From positions 1 to 6,091 of the forward strand of contig JAISCG010000005.1 of the NCBI GenBank assembly GCA_031265715.1: a DNA stretch of 6,091 bases, read 5' to 3'. Positions within the stretch are counted from its first letter, which is position 1; every line of letters starts with the position of its first letter. Below, in pieces: positions 1 to 5,168 of this stretch. The DNA comes from Holosporaceae bacterium. GTDB taxonomy: Bacteria > Pseudomonadota > Alphaproteobacteria > UBA3830. The position numbers and the translations under genes were made by a program. Below the pieces are notes generated by a model. It did not search any database, had not been told where the DNA came from, and was given only the letters and a program-made list of their open reading frames with translations.

Positions 1-144
1 ACCTCTTTGGACTCCTGCGCCGATGATCCTGACAACATCTACACAGTTGATTCAGAAGCAGAACTGAACGAAGCATTGCACGAAATCGCCGCGGATATAA
101 AATCCTTTGCCGGATATTCTGCTCCGCAGATGGCGGAGATTTAG
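1..144 (+). CDS. C-terminal end of a TadG-like (vWA) pilus assembly protein, partial
   Basis: The first frame is open from base 1 to a TAG at 142-144 and encodes the last 47 residues of a protein whose start lies outside the window. The tail reads C-A-D-D-P-D-N-I-Y-T-V-D-S-E-A-E-L-N-E-A-L-H-E-I-A-A-D-I-K. This matches the usual end of TadG-type proteins, where a von Willebrand A domain finishes with a Cys, a short 'yy.a.s' strand and the helix 'eL..aF..Ia..i'. TadG-like proteins are envelope-anchored minor components of Tad (Flp) pilus systems and are commonly encoded beside TadE-like pseudopilins. Two such genes lie downstream on the same strand, which supports the call. The frame ends in a small inverted repeat (CTCCGC/GCGGAG, 123-139) with no T-run, so it is not called a terminator. 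The family call rests on remembered motif resemblance over a short stretch; another vWA protein is possible. Confidence 0.6.
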   Translation, partial: TSLDSCADDPDNIYTVDSEAELNEALHEIAADIKSFAGYSAPQMAEI

Positions 145-282
145 GAAAAAAAAGAACCCGGATTGCGCCGCTCCTCACAATGACGAAATGGAACGATCAA
201 TTTAATGCGACGGGTAGTAAGGGTGGTGAGGTAAATTTTATACTGTTTTAACCGGGCGCGGACGGGTCGGCGCGAGCGAATT
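145..282. other. Convergent intergenic spacer with A-run and GC-rich block
   Basis: This spacer lies between the end of the TadG-like gene and the end of the convergent barrel gene. It holds an A-run (147-153), a remnant of a dispersed repeat (160-185) and a GC-rich block (about 252-278). In the block only a weak 4-bp CGCG/CGCG hairpin can be drawn on the minus strand, so no convincing terminator is visible. The string AAAAAAAGAACCCG around 147-160 recurs at about 5089-5102, also near the 3' end of a barrel gene. No coding potential was seen. Confidence 0.5.
160..185. repeat. Fragment resembling a widespread dispersed palindromic repeat
   Basis: The segment starts GGATTGCGCCGC and ends CTCCTCACAATGACG. 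It carries inverted ends ATTG...CAAT and resembles the dispersed intergenic family whose consensus I recall as GGATTGC...CGCTCCTCGCAATGACG, known from many bacterial genomes. This copy is short, as if the middle were deleted. The call is by eye and from memory; only one copy is seen in this window. Confidence 0.35.
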
Positions 283-1074
283 TTAGTCGGATATGCTGTA
301 AATCGCCATCATCTTTACGTCTGCGCGCTTGATTTTTGCGGCATGATCAACCGTATCCGCAAGACGTTTCGATTTTCTCTCAATTGAAACGCTTGCTTCC
401 AGGGATGCTCCCCATTTTTTATTGATTTTTCGTTCGAACCCGAGTCCGATAGCCGGAACGTAGCTGCTTGACGAAACTTTGCAAACTTCTCTGTCGACGG
501 AATTATAGGTATAGACGCCACTCAGTCTCGAAACCGCCAATTTCAGGAAAAGAACAGATTCAAGAGAGTTAAGAAGATACCCGCACTTAAGGGAGACTGC
601 GGGACACATCGCGTTTTTCTCGAATTTTCCAGTCCTGTCGGGGTAAAATCTCCCGCGCTGCGCTTCGTATTCTCTGTTAATTTCCCCCCAACCTCCGTCA
701 CTTTTTTTATTTTTACTTATGTCTGTTCCGATGTCGACAGCCAGCAAAAATCCCTTTTTAAACGATTTCGAATATTCCACTCCCAGATACACCTCCATCA
801 GATTGGAACTTATATTTGTGTAATTTGAGGATTCTCCTACGGAAGATTGAAAATTCGAACCAGAAAAAGAAACTCCGAAAATTCCCCGGACACCATCAAA
901 GGAAACAGCATTTTCCCGGGCTGATTTACTTATATCAACATAAACTTTCGGTTCGATTTTTTTATTTTCGCTCGCAGGCTCCACAACCTTCGGCTTTTCA
1001 CCAACTTCCGCAGAATCCTCCGAAAAAGCATTAAAAACACACAGGGCAAAACAAAAACAGCCGATAACTCTCAT
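283..1074 (-). CDS. Secreted outer-membrane beta-barrel family protein
   Basis: A 263-residue protein. The open frame extends upstream to 1200, but the start chosen is ATG at 1074. It is preceded by GGAG with six-base spacing and opens directly with a Sec signal peptide (MRVIGCFCFALCVFNAFS, then EDS). Residues about 20-57 form a Lys/Glu/Pro-rich linker. From about residue 58 alternating strands with Gly and aromatic residues appear (IFGVSFSGSNF, MEVYLGVEYSKSF, GFLLAVDIGTDIS, PAIGLGFERKINKKWGASLEASVS), typical of a small outer-membrane barrel. It seems distantly paralogous to the protein at 5169-5810: both share the G-(L/V)-G-(F/I)-E-(R/K) strand followed by a K-(W/F)-x-(A/G)-x-LE strand near the C-terminus. 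It ends I-Y-S-I-S-D rather than in the usual terminal aromatic residue, which is atypical for BAM-assembled barrels. Function is unknown; porin, adhesin or structural roles are all possible. Confidence 0.7.
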   Translation of the reverse strand: MRVIGCFCFALCVFNAFSEDSAEVGEKPKVVEPASENKKIEPKVYVDISKSARENAVSFDGVRGIFGVSFSGSNFQSSVGESSNYTNISSNLMEVYLGVEYSKSFKKGFLLAVDIGTDISKNKKSDGGWGEINREYEAQRGRFYPDRTGKFEKNAMCPAVSLKCGYLLNSLESVLFLKLAVSRLSGVYTYNSVDREVCKVSSSSYVPAIGLGFERKINKKWGASLEASVSIERKSKRLADTVDHAAKIKRADVKMMAIYSISD

Positions 1075-1127
1075 GATTATCTCCGCAACATATACATACG
1101 AAAGTTTATCACAAAAAACATAAAAAA

Positions 1128-1166
1128 GCAATTCAAAAACTATATTTTCCCTGCCACACATTGCAT
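1128..1166 (-). promoter_or_regulatory. Putative promoter element of the barrel gene, shared with the 5169-5810 gene
   Basis: Read on the minus strand, ATGCAA is followed nine bases later by GGGAAAATATAGTTT and then TGAATTGC. The second barrel gene has almost the same string (5878-5914). TATAGT (1139-1144) is a plausible -10 hexamer, which would place transcription start near 1132 and give a leader of about 58 bases. No good -35 hexamer sits at 16-18 bases, so activator dependence or a different reading is possible. Confidence 0.4.
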
Positions 1167-1171
1167 CATGG
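1154..1171. repeat. 18-bp motif shared with the upstream region of the ankyrin-like gene
   Basis: CCACACATTGCATCATGG matches CCACCCATTGCATCATGG at 4893-4910 in 17 of 18 positions. Each lies about 80-97 bases upstream of a minus-strand gene for an exported protein. The core TTGCAT also recurs at 5909-5914 upstream of the second barrel gene. Confidence 0.6.
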
Positions 1172-1410
1172 CGCCGTTTCAAGCATGTGTTTTTGATCAC
1201 TGACTACGAACTTCGGGGACAGACCCTAAACGGCGTCGACGTCATAGAGCAAACCGGTACGCAGGCTCGCAATTTGATCGTGACAAGTGTGTATACTTCC
1301 AAAATCGAAAATTTCGGCAAAAAATGCGATATTTTTAAATTATTTCCGAAAATGGCCGGAGTCGAGAAAATTTCGCTAATTTTTAAGGATAAATGAAACC
1401 GCCCCTGTTT

Positions 1411-1428
1411 AACCGTTTTTTAACGGTT
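1411..1428 (+). terminator. 7-bp hairpin at the head of repeat copy 1
   Basis: AACCGTT-TTTT-AACGGTT forms a perfect 7-bp stem with a four-T loop, followed by TTCTG rather than a long T-run. In repeat copy 2 the same hairpin directly overlaps the stop codon of the preceding gene, so it most likely acts as a weak terminator or mRNA 3'-end structure for whichever cassette precedes it. Here that upstream cassette is missing apart from its last codons. Confidence 0.45.
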
Positions 1429-1468
1429 TCTGCACCATAATAATGAATATTTAATTTTTGGGGCGGAA

Positions 1469-2246
1469 ATGTTGTCTAAGATTGTGTCTATAATACAACG
1501 GGGGGGGGGGGCAGGCTCTCAGTAAGAGAGGATGTGAGTCACTAAATCGTCAAAATAGAGGCGGAGTTTTTATAGAGTTCGCCGTTTCGATTCCGATTCT
1601 GATCACTTTTATGTGGTACCTCCACGATATCTCCAAAATGGCGCGAATGCGCGAAAAAGTGAAATTCGTCGGCTACGAAATGGCCAATATTCTGCAAAAT
1701 ATATCTCAAAACAGAGTGGATAAAAAAATTACCAAAGACGATATTAAACATGCCGTTGCTGCCGCCTATTTGTCGGTTTACCAAGGAAAAACGATGTATA
1801 CGACTTCTCGCCTATGTACTCCTCTGGGACATGCCTCCTCCGGGAATTTATACTGTGTGAAGGGTCTGGAAAACGGAAATGCAAGCGTTATTTGGTGCCA
1901 CAGATGGCATTCTGCAAATAATTCTCCTTCACCTGCGGAGATCACCATTGAAAATCGAGATTCCAGGAGTATTGTAAACATGGGGAGCAATAGTCCGTCA
2001 AAGATTTACCCCGATCTGCGTATTCAAAAAGGAGAGATGAAAATTCTTGTGGAGGTTTGTTTTCATTATTCGAAATCATCGGGCTACGGTTTTACGGATA
2101 GCAGAATGTGTGCTGATGTTTCGTCAAAAACAGCTTTCGGCTTTTTTGTGCTGAATCCTCCGAGAAAAGGAGATAGCATTTATTTCAATACGGTGGTGAT
2201 TTTCACCCCGAAACCCGGATTGTTCGACGATACCGCTCCTGTTTAA
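1469..2246 (+). CDS. TadE-like pseudopilin, poly-G phase-variable, frame OFF as written (copy 1)
   Basis: ATG 1469 follows GGGGCGG (1460-1466; spacing only two bases, with TTG 1472 as an alternative start) and reads MLSKIVSIIQRGGG into a 12-G run, then stops at TAA 1523-1525. The long frame (ATG 1611 to TAA 2246) is one frame away. It is open back to a stop at 1491-1493 with no ATG, GTG or TTG before 1611. That upstream part encodes R-Q-N-R-G-G-V-F-I-E-F-A-V-S-I-P-I-L-I-T-F, matching the G/XXXXE(F/Y) prepilin-peptidase site plus hydrophobic helix of TadE/Flp-type pseudopilins. Removing one G joins the frames into about 258 residues with cleavage after Gly31. A soluble domain follows, with two cysteines (about 129 and 143 in the joined numbering) conserved in copy 2. 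The predicted role is a minor pilin in the inner membrane or Tad pilus. Starting at 1611 would delete the helix, so that start is unlikely to be the real one. A sequencing error in the homopolymer is the main alternative. Confidence 0.75.
1500..1511 (+). repeat. Poly-G tract, 12 bases, in the 5' coding region of copy 1
   Basis: Twelve consecutive G sit after codon 10 (CAA) of the ATG 1469 frame. With 11 or 14 G the start codon is in frame with the pseudopilin. With 12 G the frame stops at 1523. With 13 G it stops at the TAA spanning 1543-1545. This is the signature of a slipped-strand mispairing switch. Confidence 0.85.
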
Positions 2247-2262
2247 TCGTTTTTTAACGGTT
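2245..2262 (+). terminator. Hairpin overlapping the stop codon of pseudopilin copy 1
   Basis: AATCGTT-TTTT-AACGGTT gives a 7-bp stem containing one G-T wobble; it starts on the second base of the TAA at 2244-2246. It is the counterpart of 1411-1428. The wobble keeps the structure intact despite a base change, which mildly supports a functional hairpin. It is followed by TTCTG, so termination strength is uncertain. Confidence 0.45.
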
Positions 2263-2302
2263 TCTGCTCCATAATAATGAATATTTAATTTTTGGGGCGG
2301 AA

Positions 2303-3071
2303 ATGTTGTCTAAGATTGTGTCTATAATACAACGGGGGGGGGGGGCAGGCTCTCAGTAAGAGGGGGTACGAGTCAGTAAATCGTCAAAATAGAGGCGGAG
2401 TTTTTATAGAGTTCGCCGTTTCGATTCCGATTCTGATCACTTTTATGTGGTACCTCCATGACATCTCCAAAATGGCTCGATTTCGTGAAAAATTGAAATT
2501 CGTCGGCTACGAAATGGCCGGTATTCTGCAAAATATATCTCAAAACAGAGAGAACAGGAAAATTACCAAAGACGATATCAAACACGCCGTTGCAGCAGCT
2601 TATCTCTCAATTTATCCGGGAAAAACGATGTACACGACTTCTCCCAACCGTGCTCCCATGGGACATACCTCCAACGGGCATCTGTATTGTGTAAAAGGTC
2701 TGGAAAACGGAAAAGCGAGCGTTGTTTGGTGCGTCAGGTGGCACTCTGCGGTCGATTCTCCCACACCAGCGAGAATCAGCATAGCCGGTGAGCGGGATAC
2801 CCTGGGAAGAAGTATCGTGAACATGGGCAGTAATGCTGTTCCGTCGAAAATTTACCCGGATTTGCGTATTCAAAAAGGGGAAACAAAAATTCTTGTGGAA
2901 ATCTCATTTCATTACAGCAATTTTTCGGATGGCAGGGACAAGGGCAACGTTCCCGTTAAAACAGCCTTCGGTTTTTTTGTGCTGAATCTTCCGAAGTCGG
3001 ATAGCATCTACTTTAATACGGTGGTGATTTTCACTCCGAAACCCGGATTGTTCAGCGATGCCGCACCGTAG
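2303..3071 (+). CDS. TadE-like pseudopilin, poly-G phase-variable, frame OFF as written (copy 2)
   Basis: This paralogue has the same architecture as copy 1. ATG 2303 lies after GGGGCGG (2294-2300), reads MLSKIVSIIQRGGG into 12 G (2334-2345) and is out of frame with the long frame that ends at TAG 3069-3071. One fewer G would give about 255 residues, with the same G/GVFIEF site and hydrophobic helix. The first ~90 residues and the last ~35 (TAFGFFVLN..., SIYFNTVVIFTPKPGLF) are almost the same as copy 1. The middle differs by substitutions and small indels, for example an added E-R-D-T-L-G region at about 2791-2810 and the loss of the G-Y-G-F-T-D-S-R-M-C stretch. The paired cysteines (L-Y-C-V-K-G-L-E-N-G and V-V-W-C) are kept. 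This points to constrained assembly ends and a diversifying exposed centre. An internal start at 2445 would remove the membrane helix and is considered an annotation artefact. Confidence 0.75.
2334..2345 (+). repeat. Poly-G tract, 12 bases, in the 5' coding region of copy 2
   Basis: This is the same length and position relative to the start codon as in copy 1. Eleven or fourteen G would restore the frame; 12 or 13 G lead to stops within about 20-30 codons. Identical length in both copies may reflect recent duplication, gene conversion, or an assembly consensus. Confidence 0.85.
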
Positions 3072-3094
3072 GCGCTGGCGACGATGCCCGCGCC
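3071..3094 (+). terminator. Hairpin between convergent pseudopilin and ankyrin-like genes
   Basis: GGCGC-T-GGC-(GACGAT)-GCC-C-GCGCC forms an interrupted 8-bp GC-rich stem that begins on the last base of the copy 2 stop codon. Thirty bases separate it from the stop of the convergent ankyrin-like gene, so it may end transcription from either side. No strong T-run follows, so Rho-independent termination is not certain. Confidence 0.5.
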
Positions 3095-3122
3095 TTCACA
3101 ATTTAGGATCATACACGCCTGT

Positions 3123-4817
3123 TTATGGGAGCACAAACCCGTGACGAACAAGATAATTCGCAAATCCCCAGTCCTTATTCGCACAAGCCAACTCAAAAAG
3201 ATCGGTTTCAGATTGGTCGAGCAAACGTCTAAATTTATCGTTCGGATTGCCTCCGTTCTCTATCATAAGCTTTGCATACTCTACACTAAAGAAATCGCCA
3301 TCGTAAGGGTTTCCCATACAAGCCCAGGAGAACAAAGTTTTTTTTTCGAAAAAGTCGTCGTTGAGAGATACCATCCTTGGTTTAAGTAAGAACATTACTA
3401 TCGGAAATACATTTTTCTCGACAGCATTGCGAAAATCGCCCATCAAAAAGTGCCTGTCAACCTCGTTTGAACAATATTCATCCATAGAAGACAAAAGGAA
3501 AAGAGTTTTCGAGGTTGTGACAGGGCTGTTGTGAAAATCATCTATAAAAAAATAAACAGCATTCCGACAAGTTAGAGCAAAATCCGAACAATTCCGGAAC
3601 AACCAATGCAAAACATTTATTTTGGAGCCGGAGTACGCACTTCTAAAGCAACTAGAAAAAGGCCTGAATTTCCAAAAATTATGATCGCTGTGGTTGAAAG
3701 GTTTACTACCTTCCTGCTCACATAGGTGAATTATTTCAAAGTTACCTCCCTCAACGGCGTACACTGAAATTTCATCTAAGTTTTCGATAAAGCACTGTTT
3801 GTTGTTTATTACCAAATGTTTGAAAACTTTTAGCAATCCGGAGAGGGCTGCAATTTCAAATAAATGTTTTTGATGTAGACGGCGAAAACGAAGGGTCTTG
3901 GAGATAAGTAAAAATGACTTCCCGGATGGGGTGATCGAAGAAGTAGACCAAGCCATATGTCCTCTCCCGTAGTATACCGGACAAAGTGATACCAATAGAG
4001 GATCAGACTTAGATAAGGTTGATCTCTTCTCCATATAACGATAGATAACCCCTTCAATATGATCGAGTTTAGGAAAATGAGACAGATAATTCTTTTGAAG
4101 TTCCTTGAGTTTATCTCTACAGTATCGGCATATATCCTGATGTACTTTCAGGGAAATCGACGGATAACTATCCGTTGAGTGATTTGTGATGGTCCACGTA
4201 GAAGGAAGGTTCTCAAAGGCTTCCTGAAATTTGCGGGCTGTTTCATCATTATCGAAGAATGAAAAACCCAACTGATTCTGCTCACAATGGCGTACTTCAT
4301 TATTTAACGAAAAAGCTGTTTGAAATAAAGAAAGTATAGTACACGTTTTAGATGGCTTATACCTTCGCCTTCCTCGCATTCTTAACTCCTTTTTTTCATC
4401 AAGGCACTCAACCGGGACTAGTATCCGGCTTTCGGATGGGAAAAGGGATGCGATCAAGTCGATAAAACTTTTTTGGGCAAACGCTTCTCCGGTTCTAATG
4501 TAAAACGGAAAATTCATACAAGCCGTTACCAACTGCTTCAGTGTGTTAACGAATCCTATTTTTGGAGCAAAATCGTGCACCCAAAATACCAGATCATCGT
4601 TGGTCATTTTACCTAACAAACATTCACCACTGTGTGCCAACATTTCATAACCGTCTGGCAACGAATGTAAGAAATCAACATATTTATCTCTGGGGCATTC
4701 AGCAACACGTTCAGCCACGACCTCTCTTTCCATCGCGACTGCTGAAATATGACACACGGACAACGCACCGACAAAACACACATACAGCCCTGACGCGGCT
4801 CCAAACATTCTTCTCAT
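3123..4817 (-). CDS. Secreted protein with C-terminal ankyrin-like repeats
   Basis: A 564-residue protein starting at ATG 4817 after GGGGAG with a six-base gap. Residues 1-28 are a Sec signal peptide (basic start MRRM, hydrophobic core, S-A-V-A before the likely cut). Residues about 35-310 match no domain I recognise; they include a very basic patch (146-157, R-M-R-G-R-R-R-Y-K-P-S-K) and a CRYC pair (230-233). From about 317 to the end, helix-pair repeats of ankyrin type appear: H-L-F-E-I-A-A-L-S-G-L-L-K-V-F-K-H-L, then V-Y-A-V-E-G-G-N-F-E-I-I-H-L-C-E-Q-E-G, L-F-S-W-A-C...Y-A-K-L-M-I-E-N-G-G-N-P-N, and D-L-F-E-L-A-C-A-N-K-D-W-G-F-A-N-Y-L-V-R-H-G. The second unit recalls DUF3447-type ankyrins common in protists. 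Ankyrin domains bind proteins and are frequent in effectors of host-associated bacteria. An exported host-directed role is inference. Confidence 0.65.
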   Translation of the reverse strand: MRRMFGAASGLYVCFVGALSVCHISAVAMEREVVAERVAECPRDKYVDFLHSLPDGYEMLAHSGECLLGKMTNDDLVFWVHDFAPKIGFVNTLKQLVTACMNFPFYIRTGEAFAQKSFIDLIASLFPSESRILVPVECLDEKKELRMRGRRRYKPSKTCTILSLFQTAFSLNNEVRHCEQNQLGFSFFDNDETARKFQEAFENLPSTWTITNHSTDSYPSISLKVHQDICRYCRDKLKELQKNYLSHFPKLDHIEGVIYRYMEKRSTLSKSDPLLVSLCPVYYGRGHMAWSTSSITPSGKSFLLISKTLRFRRLHQKHLFEIAALSGLLKVFKHLVINNKQCFIENLDEISVYAVEGGNFEIIHLCEQEGSKPFNHSDHNFWKFRPFSSCFRSAYSGSKINVLHWLFRNCSDFALTCRNAVYFFIDDFHNSPVTTSKTLFLLSSMDEYCSNEVDRHFLMGDFRNAVEKNVFPIVMFLLKPRMVSLNDDFFEKKTLFSWACMGNPYDGDFFSVEYAKLMIENGGNPNDKFRRLLDQSETDLFELACANKDWGFANYLVRHGFVLP

Positions 4818-4851
4818 TTTTATCTCCCCACAACGACACTACACGCCACAA

Positions 4852-4880
4852 CATGTATGTCATTCGAGATACTTTGTCAA
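4852..4880 (-). promoter_or_regulatory. Putative sigma-70 promoter of the ankyrin-like gene
   Basis: On the minus strand a perfect TTGACA (4875-4880) is followed by 17 bases and TACATG (4852-4857, three of six to the -10 consensus). The start codon is 35 bases downstream of the -10. The -35 is strong and the -10 weak. The shared TTGCAT motif lies about 20 bases upstream of the -35. Confidence 0.45.
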
Positions 4881-4892
4881 CACTTATTCTTA

Positions 4893-4910
4893 CCACCCAT
4901 TGCATCATGG
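4893..4910. repeat. 18-bp motif shared with the upstream region of the first barrel gene
   Basis: CCACCCATTGCATCATGG is the second copy of the motif at 1154-1171 (one mismatch). Relative to the start codon it lies 76-93 bases upstream of the ankyrin-like gene, a similar distance to that of the first copy from its gene. It may be an operator or activator site, or a conserved upstream promoter part. Confidence 0.6.
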
Positions 4911-5131
4911 GAGCATCCACAAAGCATGAGAAAAAGAGAGATAAAACAAGGAATTAGTTATAATTCGCAGTCCTCGCTTTAAAAGCGGAGCAAACTGATC
5001 TGAAAAGTTTTTTTTTTGAGTGATTTTGCTCGCTCGAATCATCCGGAGTCATGCCGACCACCTTTTGCAACGACGAAATTTTTAAGCGAAAAAAAGAACC
5101 CGACGAGCGGCAAAAAACCAAAAACACCCGC
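4911..5131. other. Intergenic region between two minus-strand genes
   Basis: No convincing gene is present. It contains a near-palindrome CGCTTTAAAAGCG (about 4976-4988), a T-run of ten near 5008-5018, and an A-run (5089-5095) followed by GAACCCG that echoes 147-160. The open minus-strand frame across 4954-5163 lacks a ribosome binding site and protein-like composition. It may hold the downstream regulatory part of the barrel gene and distal upstream sequence of the ankyrin-like gene. Confidence 0.4.
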
Positions 5132-5155
5132 GAAGCCGTCGGAAAAAACGGCTCC
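5132..5155 (-). terminator. Probable terminator of the second barrel gene
   Basis: On the minus strand, 14 bases after the stop codon, GGAGCCGT-TTTTTCCG-ACGGCTTC forms an 8-bp stem with one G-T wobble. It is followed by a T-rich stretch (GTTTTTGGTTTTTT, near 5111-5124). This is a reasonable intrinsic terminator, although the T-tract starts a few bases late. Confidence 0.5.
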
Positions 5156-5168
5156 GCACACAAAACAA

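Larger units (their letters stand above)
1075..1397. other. Intergenic region between barrel gene and pseudopilin array
   Basis: Bases 1075-1171 are the 5' region of the minus-strand barrel gene, with its putative promoter and a repeated motif. Bases 1187-1396 contain an open plus-strand frame of 69 codons beginning GTG. It shows no ribosome binding site, no recognisable domain and no partner, so it is not called a gene; it could be a decayed coding fragment because its codons look fairly normal. The frame closes at 1394-1396, just before the scar that marks the start of the tandem repeat. Confidence 0.4.
1398..1716 (+). repeat. Tandem direct repeat, copy 1 (5' part of the 834-bp unit)
   Basis: From ACCGC-CCTGTTTAA through the hairpin, ribosome binding site, start codon, poly-G tract and the codons for the N-terminal helix, this stretch is nearly identical to 2232-2550 at a constant offset of 834. 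Differences by eye are few, mostly single bases, with a small cluster around 1527-1542. Similarity drops after 1716 into the central coding region and rises again towards the 3' end of the genes. Confidence 0.9.
2232..2550 (+). repeat. Tandem direct repeat, copy 2 (5' part of the 834-bp unit)
   Basis: This is the second copy of 1398-1716, offset by 834 bases. It begins within the last codons of pseudopilin copy 1 and runs through the hairpin, leader, poly-G and N-terminal helix codons of pseudopilin copy 2. The repeat is long enough to serve as a recombination substrate for deleting or adding one whole cassette. Confidence 0.9.

Noticed and set aside
1075..1200. N-terminal extension of the first barrel gene to ATG 1200
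   Set aside because: It would bury the signal peptide 42 residues inside the protein. ATG 1074 has a good GGAG site and opens with the signal peptide, and the extension covers the shared promoter element.
1187..1396. 69-codon plus-strand open frame starting with GTG
   Set aside because: No ribosome binding site, no recognised domain and no partner. It spans the divergent spacer; decayed coding sequence is possible but unsupported.
1393..1440. 15-codon mini-ORF beginning ATGAAACCG after AAGGATAA, overlapping the hairpin, as a leader peptide
   Set aside because: The second repeat copy has no corresponding ATG, so the arrangement is not conserved and is probably chance.
1611..1613. ATG 1611 (and 2445 in copy 2) as true gene starts
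   Set aside because: No ribosome binding site precedes them. They delete the prepilin site and hydrophobic helix that are encoded in frame upstream and conserved in both copies.
1398..2550. CRISPR array or insertion sequence as explanation for the direct repeats
   Set aside because: Only two long units, each containing a full coding gene, with no short regular spacers, no terminal inverted repeats and no transposase.
3084..3389. 101-codon plus-strand frame over the 3' end of the ankyrin-like gene
   Set aside because: Antisense overlap with the conserved ankyrin-like C-terminus and no ribosome binding site.
4562..4957. 131-codon plus-strand frame opposite the start of the ankyrin-like gene
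   Set aside because: Antisense shadow of a gene with a signal peptide and ribosome binding site; His/Thr-rich translation with no protein-like pattern.
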